DNA of 64,000 bases from Paenarthrobacter aurescens. Lineage in GTDB: Bacteria; Actinomycetota; Actinomycetes; Actinomycetales; Micrococcaceae. A program made the translations under genes and the position numbers. The DNA lies in the NCBI RefSeq assembly GCF_025421775.1, contig NZ_JAOEFX010000008.1, forward strand, positions 124,001-188,000, given 5' to 3'. Below are positions 34,315 to 41,817 of the stretch, piece after piece (within the stretch, counting starts at the first letter, position 1; every line of letters starts with the position of its first letter). Under the pieces are notes generated by a model. The model was not told the DNA's origin. It did not search any database and saw nothing but the letters and a program-made list of their open reading frames with translations.

Positions 34315-35000
34315 AGCATGCCCCTTTCGATGATGGTGCGGACGTTGCTGTCCTGGAGTATTTCCACGCGGTGCCCGGGAGTGCAGACGAAGATCTTCCC
34401 CTTGCCCCACTGGCGGGTCCAGATGGCAGGTGAGGTGACTTCGCGGTTCCATGGGTCCCATTCACGGACCTTCTGGGTGGTGGTCGCAAGGACATCGATG
34501 TAGTCGTCGCTGAGGACCCAGTACTGCTCCGTGACGAGGTCGAAATCACTGATGCCCTCGGTGATGGGATGCGCGGCCGCATGGGGGAGCATGTTCACCG
34601 TGTAGGGCACGTAATTGTCTGGCTGCTCGCCGATCCGTTCGTCAGCGTGCTTACCCGGGTGGCAGGCAAACTGTCCACCGATCAGGTGCAGGTAGTCGGA
34701 GTTGTTGCGGTAGGAATCGGCGATGCCACCGTGCCAGCCAGCCAAGCCTGTGCCATTTTCGACGGCGGTGCGGAGCCCCTCGAACTCGTCCTTCTCGATG
34801 GTGGACATGGTCATGCACTGCACGATCAGGTCCACGCCGGCCATGTAGTCGGAATCGGCGTAGAGCTTGGGGGATTCCTCCACTCGAACGTCGTAGCCGT
34901 TGTCCTTCAGGTAGGGGAGGAACAGTTCGGTGGCTTCCACCGGCTGGTGTCCGTCCCAGCCGCCGCGAACCACCAGCGCTGTCTTGTTGTTGCTTGTCAT
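34299..35000 (-). CDS. ThuA-domain protein
   Basis: ATG 35000 with GAAGGAAA upstream gives 233 aa; the frame upstream is non-coding in character. ThuA proteins have a glutamine amidotransferase-like fold and occur with Gfo/Idh/MocA dehydrogenases in trehalose and glycoside utilisation loci (ThuAB of Sinorhizobium). The conserved GTGLAGWHGGIADSYRNNSDYLHLIGGQFACHPG core and YWVLSDDYIDVL are visible. Its reaction is not firmly established; action on a 3-keto sugar intermediate is a reasonable hypothesis from context. Confidence 0.9.
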   Translation of the reverse strand: MTSNNKTALVVRGGWDGHQPVEATELFLPYLKDNGYDVRVEESPKLYADSDYMAGVDLIVQCMTMSTIEKDEFEGLRTAVENGTGLAGWHGGIADSYRNNSDYLHLIGGQFACHPGKHADERIGEQPDNYVPYTVNMLPHAAAHPITEGISDFDLVTEQYWVLSDDYIDVLATTTQKVREWDPWNREVTSPAIWTRQWGKGKIFVCTPGHRVEILQDSNVRTIIERGMLWATR

Positions 35001-35047
35001 GGTTTCCTTCGTTTCGGGGCGTTTGTTGGAGTCAGGGTTTGTTGCGT

Positions 35048-36052
35048 TCAGCGCGTCGCAAAAGCGGCATCGAAAGCGGCAGCCGGGGGGCGGATGGCGG
35101 CCAGTTTGCGGACCATGTCCAATGCCTGGGGAGCGCCGACCAGCCGGTCCATGCCAGCGTCCTCCCACTCAATGCTGGTGGGTCCTTCATAACCAATGGC
35201 GTTCAGCGTGCGAAAGATCGGCTCCCAGTTCACGTCGCCGTGGCCGGCCGTGACGAAATCCCAACCGCGGCGGGGATCTGCCCACGGCAGGTGGGATCCA
35301 AGACGGCCGTTCCGGCCATTGAGCTGCCGGACGGATTCCTTTACATGGACGTGGAAGATCTTGTCCGCAAAGTCCTGCAGGAACATCACCGGGTCCAGGT
35401 CCTGCCAGATGAAATGGGAGGGATCGAAGTTCAGGCCGAAGCCTTCCCTGTGCCCGATCGCGTCCAGCGTGCGCTTGGCCGTCCAGTAGTCATAGGCAAT
35501 TTCCGACGGGTGGACTTCGAGGGCGAAACGGACCCCTGCTTCGTCGAATACGTCCATGATGGGATTCCAGCGGTCGGCAAAGTCCTGGTACCCGCGCTCG
35601 ATCATGGCGTCCGAGGCAGGTGGGAACATCGCAACGCATTTCCAGATGGAAGAGCCGGTGAATCCCGTGACGGTCTTGACCCCAAGCCTCGCAGCTGCCC
35701 GGGCTGTGGTCTTCATGGCTTCGGCGGCCCGCTGCCTCACGCCTTCCGGTTCACCATCGCCCCACACTGCCGGAGCAAGGATATCCCTGTGCCGCTCATC
35801 GATGGGGTCGTCGCACACCGCTTGTCCGGTGAGGTGGTTGGCGATCGCGTGGACGCTCAGCTGGTGCTTTTCCAAAACGTCCAGCTTGCCCTGCAAGTAG
35901 GCGTCGTCCTCCACAATGCGCTGCGGATCCAGGTGATCGCCCCAACAGGCAATCTCCAAGCCGTCAAAGCCCCACTCGCCGGCCAGCCGCGCCACTTCCT
36001 CAAAGGGCAGGTCAGCCCACTGACCGGTGAAGAGGGTAATGGGTCGGGTCAT
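35048..36052 (-). CDS. Xylose isomerase-like TIM-barrel sugar isomerase/epimerase
   Basis: ATG 36052 with AAAGGAAG upstream gives 334 aa. The TIM barrel carries a probable divalent-metal site: Glu in ALEVHPSE, Asp/His in NFDPSHFIWQ, His in FHVHVKE and Glu in SIEWED. Members of this family isomerise or epimerise free sugars; some cleave or rearrange 3-keto glycosides produced by a Gfo-type dehydrogenase. It follows the second Gfo gene by 10 nt in the operon. Confidence 0.9.
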   Translation of the reverse strand: MTRPITLFTGQWADLPFEEVARLAGEWGFDGLEIACWGDHLDPQRIVEDDAYLQGKLDVLEKHQLSVHAIANHLTGQAVCDDPIDERHRDILAPAVWGDGEPEGVRQRAAEAMKTTARAAARLGVKTVTGFTGSSIWKCVAMFPPASDAMIERGYQDFADRWNPIMDVFDEAGVRFALEVHPSEIAYDYWTAKRTLDAIGHREGFGLNFDPSHFIWQDLDPVMFLQDFADKIFHVHVKESVRQLNGRNGRLGSHLPWADPRRGWDFVTAGHGDVNWEPIFRTLNAIGYEGPTSIEWEDAGMDRLVGAPQALDMVRKLAAIRPPAAAFDAAFATR

Positions 36053-36062
36053 GATCTTCCTT

Positions 36063-37292
36063 TCAGACGTTCTGCCAGCGGCTTGAGTTATCCGCGCTCG
36101 CCTCGACTGCTGCCAGTACCTTCTGCACCTGTAGCGCATCAGCAAACGACGGCGATGGCTGCTCGCCTGCGCCAATGGCATTCACGAGATCCACTACCTG
36201 ATGCGTGAAGCCGTGCTCATAGCCGAGACCGTGCCCGGTGGGCCACCAGTTTGCGGTGTAGGGGTGGGACGGTTCAGTGACCATGATCTTCCGGAAACCG
36301 GCGTCCGGTTCCAATGCGGAGTCGTAGAACTGGAGGGAGTTCATGTCTTCGAAGTCGAAAGCGATGGACCCTTTGGTGCCGTTCAGTTCCAGGCGCATGG
36401 CGTTCTTGCGTCCCAGGGCAAATCGGGTGGCTTCGAAAATACCGATCGGGCCGGCAGGAGCCCCATGACCGGAGCCGCCTGAGCCGGCGTCAGCGCCGTC
36501 GTCGTGCCGGGCCTCAAAACGGGCCGTGAACAGTGCTGCGTCATCCACGGTCACTGGACCGCGCGGGCCGTCCGTACCACCGTGGCCACCCAACCCCACA
36601 AAGTCGCCGCCCACCGGACGCTCTTTCACGAAGGTTTCCAGGAGCGCGGAGACGCCGGTGATGTTGAGCCCTGTGATCCATTGGGCGGCGTCGATGCTGT
36701 GCGCGCCGATGTCACCAAGTGAGCCGGACCCGGACTTGGACTTGTCCAACCGCCAGGTCAGCGGGGCATCGGCGTCGCTGAGCCAGTCCTGCAGGTACTG
36801 TGCGCGGACGTGGCGAAGCCCGCCCAAACGGCCGTCGTCCACCATGCGCTTGGCAAGGGCCAGCGCAGGTGTCCGTCGGTAGCTGAAGCCGCACATGGAC
36901 AGCACACCCCGCTCGGCGGCAGCCTCGGCCACGGCGGTCATCTTCTCCGCCTCTTCCACGGAATTGGCCAGGGGTTTTTCGCAGAGGACGTGCTTACCGG
37001 CTTCAAGGGCGGCAATGGCGATCTCGGCGTGGGTGTTGCCGGGAGTACAGATGTCGATGAGGTCGATGTCGTCGCGTTCCATCAAGCGACGCCAGTCGGT
37101 TTCGACAGAGTCCCAGCCGTACTTCCTGGCTGCTGCCCGTACACCCTCGGGGTTTCGGCCCGCCACGGCGGCAAGTTCCGGGGCGAGCGGAAGGTCAAAG
37201 AACCGCGGCGCCGTGCGCCAGGCGTGGGAGTGCGCGGCACCCATGAATGCGTAGCCCACCATGCCCACGCGCAGTGGTTTCGGTGTGGTCAT
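36063..37292 (-). CDS. Gfo/Idh/MocA-family dehydrogenase (levoglucosan/inositol dehydrogenase-like)
   Basis: A 409 aa NAD-dependent dehydrogenase. The Rossmann part shows VGMVGYAFMGAAHSHAW and HVLCEKPLA with the catalytic Lys. The substrate half has YLQDWLSDADAPLTWRLDK and SLGDIGAHSIDAAQW with the catalytic Asp and His. The YLQDW...PLTWR element is shared with levoglucosan dehydrogenase from a related Arthrobacter-type organism and with some glycoside 3-dehydrogenases, recalled from the family and not searched. It may oxidise C3 of an anhydro sugar or glycoside. A Gly/Ser-rich insertion (around residue 265) is unusual. Confidence 0.92.
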   Translation of the reverse strand: MTTPKPLRVGMVGYAFMGAAHSHAWRTAPRFFDLPLAPELAAVAGRNPEGVRAAARKYGWDSVETDWRRLMERDDIDLIDICTPGNTHAEIAIAALEAGKHVLCEKPLANSVEEAEKMTAVAEAAAERGVLSMCGFSYRRTPALALAKRMVDDGRLGGLRHVRAQYLQDWLSDADAPLTWRLDKSKSGSGSLGDIGAHSIDAAQWITGLNITGVSALLETFVKERPVGGDFVGLGGHGGTDGPRGPVTVDDAALFTARFEARHDDGADAGSGGSGHGAPAGPIGIFEATRFALGRKNAMRLELNGTKGSIAFDFEDMNSLQFYDSALEPDAGFRKIMVTEPSHPYTANWWPTGHGLGYEHGFTHQVVDLVNAIGAGEQPSPSFADALQVQKVLAAVEASADNSSRWQNV

Positions 37293-37304
37293 GAGTATTC
37301 CTTT

Positions 37305-38204
37305 CTACTTGCTGAAGCCGGCGGTCAGGCCGCTGAGCAGCTGCCGACGGGCCACAATGTAAATCACCAGCAGGGGCAGTGTTGCCAGGACAACGGATGC
37401 GAGCACGGCAGGGATATTGACGCTGAACTCACCTTGGAAGGTCCACAGCGAAAGGGGCAGAACCCGGGTGTCCGGGCTTTGCGTAAGAATCAGCGGGAAC
37501 AGGAATCCGTTCCACACATGCAGTGCGTTGTAGATGCCGACCGTGATGACAGCGGGCTTGGTCATGGGCAGTGCAAGGCGCCACATCATGGCCCAGTCCG
37601 AGCATCCGTCCAGCCGCATCGACTCGAACAGTTCGTTGGGCACGTCCCGCATGAAGTTGGACAGGATGAGCACAGATACGGGGATTGCGAACGCAATGGA
37701 CGGCAGGATCAAGGCCAACAAGGTGTCATACATGTGGGCTTTAGTGATCATCCAGTAGATCGGGATGATCGTTGCGTGCAGGGGGATGGCCAAGCCGAGC
37801 AAGAACACATTGTTGGTCCAGCTGAGGAACCTTCCCTTGCCGCGGACAATGGCGTAAGCGGCCATGAACGCCACGAACAGTGCAGGAACCACGCTGCCAA
37901 CGGTGACGATAAGGCTGTTGGTGAAGTACTTGGCAAAGTCGTTCTCCAGGACAAGCTTGTAGTTGTCCAGGGTTGGCTCGGCCGGTGGCAGCATCGGGTT
38001 GGACGTGAAGAACCCCGCCTGGTTCTTGAGGCTGGTGATCACCACGTAGTAGACGGGCACGATGATGACCGCCAGCCAGAGCCAGCCGCCCAGGCCGCCC
38101 AGGAAGTTTGGCCGTGAGCGGCCAAGTTTTTGGGGCCGACGGCGGGTGGTCACCGGCGCCGGAAGCGGGGAGGGGGCTGTGGGGAGTTGGGTGGTGGAAG
38201 CCAT
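37305..38204 (-). CDS. Carbohydrate ABC transporter permease (MalG type)
   Basis: A 299 aa inner-membrane permease with six helices and the EAA loop ESMRLDGCSDWAMMWRLALPMTKP, which couples to the ATPase. Its fold is that of CUT1 family MalG-type subunits. It overlaps the upstream permease gene by one base. No ATPase gene is present in the operon, so it probably uses a shared MsiK-type ATPase encoded elsewhere, as is common in actinobacteria. Confidence 0.95.
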   Translation of the reverse strand: MASTTQLPTAPSPLPAPVTTRRRPQKLGRSRPNFLGGLGGWLWLAVIIVPVYYVVITSLKNQAGFFTSNPMLPPAEPTLDNYKLVLENDFAKYFTNSLIVTVGSVVPALFVAFMAAYAIVRGKGRFLSWTNNVFLLGLAIPLHATIIPIYWMITKAHMYDTLLALILPSIAFAIPVSVLILSNFMRDVPNELFESMRLDGCSDWAMMWRLALPMTKPAVITVGIYNALHVWNGFLFPLILTQSPDTRVLPLSLWTFQGEFSVNIPAVLASVVLATLPLLVIYIVARRQLLSGLTAGFSK

Positions 38205-39142
38205 TACGCACCTTCCAATTGGCTGGCGTTGCGGTTCTTGCCGCCGAGTCGTTGCAGGAACAGTGCCAGTGCCAGGCCGATGACCACCAGGATCACGCCC
38301 AGGGCGCTCGCCGCTCCCATGTCGTTGGCCTTGAAACCTGTGAGGTACATGTGGAGCGGAAGCAGCCTGGTGGAGTAGCCAGGCCCACCGGCGGTCAGCA
38401 CGAAGACAAGGTCGAAGTACGCCAGGGAACCCACCACCATGAGGGTGGAGGAGGTGATCATGGTGTACTTCAGCTGCGGGAGGGTGATGTTGAAGAACTG
38501 CTGGACACGGCCGGCACCGTCAATCTGTGCAGCTTCATACAGCGAGGCAGGGATCTGCCGTACGCCGCCTTGGTAGATCAGGGTGTGGAATGGCACGAAC
38601 TGCCATGCGATGACAAAGACCACCACAAAGAGCACCAGATCCGAGTTTCCCAGCCAATCCTGCGCGAGGAAGGGCAGTCCCAGGCCAGGGCCAAGCCCGA
38701 AGTTCGGGTCGAGCAGCGCCTTGAAAGCGATTGCCACGGCAGCCGAGGAAAGGAGGAGTGGCACGAAGTAGAGGACGGCCAACGCGGCGCGATACTTCTG
38801 GCTGGCTGCGGTGAAGACGCCGAGCAGCAGGCTGATGGGGGCCTGGACGATGAACGAGAAGAACATGATCTTTGCCGTGACCAACAGTGCGTTGCCTGTG
38901 ACGGGATCGGCCAGGACCGTGTTCCAACTCGACAGGCCGTCGAGTTTGATCTCACCAAGTCCGTCCCACCGGGTGAAGCTGAGGAACAGAACTCCCAAGA
39001 GCGGGAGGATGGCGAAAAGCATGAAGAAAGCGAGCGCGGGGACGGCCAGCCACCCCGACGGACCCTTTTCCAGGGTCCGTCGGGTGCCTGGAGCGTGTTC
39101 AACGCCCAATGCCCGTTGCGGGGACGTCGTGGTTGAAGACAC
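38204..39142 (-). CDS. Carbohydrate ABC transporter permease (MalF type)
   Basis: A 312 aa permease with six helices and the EAA loop EAAQIDGAGRVQQFFNITLPQL. A basic soluble N-terminus of ~30 residues precedes the first helix. It is the MalF-type partner of the next gene in a CUT1 importer. It lies 4 nt after the binding protein gene, and its stop overlaps the MalG-type start. Confidence 0.95.
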   Translation of the reverse strand: MSSTTTSPQRALGVEHAPGTRRTLEKGPSGWLAVPALAFFMLFAILPLLGVLFLSFTRWDGLGEIKLDGLSSWNTVLADPVTGNALLVTAKIMFFSFIVQAPISLLLGVFTAASQKYRAALAVLYFVPLLLSSAAVAIAFKALLDPNFGLGPGLGLPFLAQDWLGNSDLVLFVVVFVIAWQFVPFHTLIYQGGVRQIPASLYEAAQIDGAGRVQQFFNITLPQLKYTMITSSTLMVVGSLAYFDLVFVLTAGGPGYSTRLLPLHMYLTGFKANDMGAASALGVILVVIGLALALFLQRLGGKNRNASQLEGA

Positions 39143-39146
39143 TGGA

Positions 39147-40466
39147 TTACTTCCCGATCGTCGCGTTCATGGTGGAAGCGAATTGTTCGGGGGTGATCTT
39201 CTTGAGGAAGATCTGGTCCAGGTTTGCCAACATCGCATCGCCCTGCGCCGGAGTCAATGCCTGGTCCCAGGAAAGCGTGAAGTCTGGAGCATCCTTGGCC
39301 ATTCCATAGACGTAGGTCAGGAAGTCTTTGTCCGGGGATGCTGCCAGCTTGTCTTCGATGCCGGTGACCACAGGTACGGCGCCGGAGTCGATCAGGCCTT
39401 GGACGTTCTCATCATTGAACATTCCGTCCTTGACGTACTCCAGTGCTGTCTTCTTCTGCTCCTCGGTGGCTTTGGAAGACACAGACCAGAAGTTCGACGG
39501 GTTGCCTACGACGTTCGCCGGATCACCCTTGCCACCCTCGACGGTGGGGAACGGTGTGTAACCAAGCTTGCCGCTTGAGACGAAGTCGGCTGCGTCCTTC
39601 TTCATGCCCTGGTAGATCCAGCTGCCCTGCAGGATCATGGCGGCTTTGCCTGTGTAGAGCAGGGCCTGGTCGGCGTTGCTGTCAGCGGCGATGGAGGAGA
39701 AACCGTTGATGAAACCGCCGGCATCCACCAGTTCCTGGATTTTGGTCAGGGCCTCGATCACGGCGGGATCCGACCAGGCGTCCGGCTTGTTGGCAGCGAT
39801 ATTGGCGAAGACCTCAGGGCCGCCAATGCGGTCCACCAAGTATTCGAGCCACATCAGGTCAGGCCATTTCGACTGCCCGCCCAAGGAGAAAGGTGCCACG
39901 CCGGCCGCCTTGAACTTGGGCACCAGGGCCATGAGCTCATCCCAGGTCTTGGGGGCTTCGGCGCCGATCTTGTCGAAGACTTCCTTGTTGTAATAGAGCA
40001 CGACGGGCTGCACTTTGTTGTTGGGCAGTGCATAGGTCTTTCCGTCGATGACGCCGCTTTCAAGAATGGACGGAAGGTAGCGGCTCTGGACATCGGGGTT
40101 CTCCTTGAGGAATCCCGTCAAGTCATCCACCTGGCCGGCGTCGACGTAGGACTTGAGGACGCCGCCACCCCAGCCGTAGACGAGGGTGGGCCCCTGGCCC
40201 GCGCCGACGGCGGTGCGGACCTTGGTCTTATAGGCATCGTTGGCGAAGAAGTCGAGCTTGATGGCAGAGTCCGGGTGCGCCTTGTTCCAGGAGTCTATGG
40301 ATGCTTGGAACACGGGCTGGTCGCCGCCTGTAAGTCCCCACATGGTTGCAGAATCCGCCGAGGCTCCCGTTCCGGCCGGGCCGGAGGACCCACAGGCTGC
40401 GAGCGCGATCGAGAGTGCGGCTGCAGAAACGGCCATTCCGGCGGTACGCAACTTAAGGTTTTTCAT
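39147..40466 (-). CDS. Sugar-binding lipoprotein of ABC transporter
   Basis: ATG 40466 gives a 439 aa precursor with a lipoprotein signal (basic start, hydrophobic core, lipobox LAAC followed by GSSGPAG). The mature part is a family 1 extracellular solute-binding protein (LTGGDQPVFQASIDSWNKAHPD, LYYNKEVFDKIGAEAPKTWDEL, GKAAMILQGSWIYQG). It would capture an oligosaccharide or glycoside outside the cell for the two permeases. It is the first gene of the seven-gene sugar operon, behind a clear promoter and LacI-type operator. Confidence 0.95.
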   Translation of the reverse strand: MKNLKLRTAGMAVSAAALSIALAACGSSGPAGTGASADSATMWGLTGGDQPVFQASIDSWNKAHPDSAIKLDFFANDAYKTKVRTAVGAGQGPTLVYGWGGGVLKSYVDAGQVDDLTGFLKENPDVQSRYLPSILESGVIDGKTYALPNNKVQPVVLYYNKEVFDKIGAEAPKTWDELMALVPKFKAAGVAPFSLGGQSKWPDLMWLEYLVDRIGGPEVFANIAANKPDAWSDPAVIEALTKIQELVDAGGFINGFSSIAADSNADQALLYTGKAAMILQGSWIYQGMKKDAADFVSSGKLGYTPFPTVEGGKGDPANVVGNPSNFWSVSSKATEEQKKTALEYVKDGMFNDENVQGLIDSGAVPVVTGIEDKLAASPDKDFLTYVYGMAKDAPDFTLSWDQALTPAQGDAMLANLDQIFLKKITPEQFASTMNATIGK

Positions 40467-40577
40467 GTGCAGTTTCCATTCGTCCTTCGGGCTCGACGCT
40501 GATGGCCCGGTTGTTCGTGTAAAAAGCCACACTTCGCGATGAGGAGATCGACTGCGATCATCCAAACATGTTGATTT

Positions 40578-40593
40578 TTCGAAATATTTCGAA
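40578..40593. promoter_or_regulatory. LacI-family operator of the sugar operon
   Basis: TTCGAAATATTTCGAA is a perfect 16-bp palindrome placed about 17-32 nt downstream of the expected transcription start for the sugar operon. A regulator bound here would block transcription. Confidence 0.85.
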
Positions 40594-40616
40594 GGTCCTT
40601 TCGGAAGTGCCCACCA

Positions 40617-40645
40617 AATTTAGCCGTGAGCCGCATCACCGTCAA
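40617..40645 (-). promoter_or_regulatory. Sugar operon promoter, with CRP-core motif in its spacer
   Basis: Read on the minus strand, TTGACG (40645-40640) and TAAATT (40622-40617) are separated by exactly 17 nt, a strong sigma-70-type promoter. The spacer holds GTGA-GCCGCA-TCAC (40626-40639), the core of a CRP/GlxR site, where a bound protein would repress. Confidence 0.75.
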
Positions 40646-40721
40646 GACCCAATATGGGCTAATTTCAAGGATTTTGAACTTTCGTTGACGAACCTGCTTC
40701 GCATCAAGCACACTGGTCTCG

Positions 40722-40737
40722 TCCGAAATATTTCGAA
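40722..40737. promoter_or_regulatory. LacI-family operator in front of the regulator gene
   Basis: TCCGAAATATTTCGAA matches the operator at 40578-40593 at 15 of 16 positions. It lies 12 bp upstream of the lacI-type GTG start, with TTGACG at 40685-40690 as a possible -35 box. This implies autoregulation. Confidence 0.8.
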
Positions 40738-40749
40738 AGCAGGAGCGTT

Positions 40750-41817
40750 GTGGAACGTCATCTCCGCCCGTCCAAGCTCACTCTGGCCGCGGTTGCCGCA
40801 GAGGTGGGTGTCTCGGCGCCCACCGTTTCCAAAGTGGTCAATGGCCGCGAGGACGTGGCAGAAGCCACCCGGGCCAGGGTCCTGGCAGCACTGCAGCGCA
40901 CTGGCTACAAATCGCCGCTCCAGCGCAAGAGCATCCCGGAGCACCGTGCGGTGGAAGTTGTCTTTGATTCCTTGAATTCGGCCTACGGGGTGGAAGTCCT
41001 CAACGGGGTGATGGAGCACGCGGCAGTGTCCGAAATGGAAGTCATCCTCTCCATCACCGGGCGACAGGCAGCGTCGCCGCTCGGACCTGAGGAACGGGCA
41101 CAGCGCATGATCGACGAAGGCCGTGCCGGCATGATCGTGGTGACGTCTGCGTTCGGATCCGCCCAATTGGAGGCGTTCAAGCGTCGCCAGATTCCCATCG
41201 TGGTGGTTGATCCACTGAATCCGCCGCCCGCCGACGTCTTCAGTGTTGGCGCCAGCAATTGGGCCGGCGCCAAGGCCGCCGCATCCCACCTGCTGGAGTT
41301 GGGGCATCGGAGAATCGCCTATATAGGCGGCCCCTCCACCGCGGAGTGCAGCCAAGCCCGCTTGCACGGTTACATGGCCGCCTTGATGGCAGAAGGAGTC
41401 GCCGTGGACGACGAGTACATTTCCTCGGGTCCTTTCAAACCGGAAAACGGTGTGCGCGCCATGAAAGCCTTGCTGGCACTCGACGATCCTCCTACGGCGA
41501 TCTTTGCCGGCAGCGACAGCATCGCGTTGGGGGTCCTCGCAGAAGCGCGGCGGCAGGATGTTCGAATTCCCGAGGAAATGAGCCTGGTGGGTTTCGACGG
41601 TACCCACCAGGCTGAGGAATCCGTGCCGCCGCTCACGTCCGTGTCGCAGCCGCTGCAGGAGATGGGTCGTTCTGCGCTGCGCTTCATCCTGCGCCAAAAA
41701 AATGGCGAAGAAATAGACTCGCGAAGAGTGGAACTGGCCACGCACCTCGTTGTCCGCGAGTCCACAGCTCCACCACGGGCGTCGAGCGTCAGGGGAGTCG
41801 CCGCCGTCGAGGATTAA
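40750..41817 (+). CDS. LacI-family transcriptional regulator of the sugar operon
   Basis: A 355 aa regulator from GTG 40750 with AGGAG 5 nt upstream. Residues about 10-60 form the LacI helix-turn-helix and hinge (LAAVAAEVGVSAPTVSKVVNGREDVAEATRARVLAALQRTGY). The rest is a periplasmic-binding-protein-like ligand domain (FAGSDSIALGVLAEARRQDVRIPEEMSLVGFDGT). Two near-identical palindromes in the divergent region are its likely operators. The 3' end overlaps the convergent lipase maturation factor gene by 29 bp. Confidence 0.95.
   Translation: MERHLRPSKLTLAAVAAEVGVSAPTVSKVVNGREDVAEATRARVLAALQRTGYKSPLQRKSIPEHRAVEVVFDSLNSAYGVEVLNGVMEHAAVSEMEVILSITGRQAASPLGPEERAQRMIDEGRAGMIVVTSAFGSAQLEAFKRRQIPIVVVDPLNPPPADVFSVGASNWAGAKAAASHLLELGHRRIAYIGGPSTAECSQARLHGYMAALMAEGVAVDDEYISSGPFKPENGVRAMKALLALDDPPTAIFAGSDSIALGVLAEARRQDVRIPEEMSLVGFDGTHQAEESVPPLTSVSQPLQEMGRSALRFILRQKNGEEIDSRRVELATHLVVRESTAPPRASSVRGVAAVED

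Noticed and set aside
36810..38117. 435-codon plus-strand frame across the oxidoreductase and permease genes
   Set aside because: It crosses two well-supported genes on the other strand and is rich in Gln/Gly/His with no domain.
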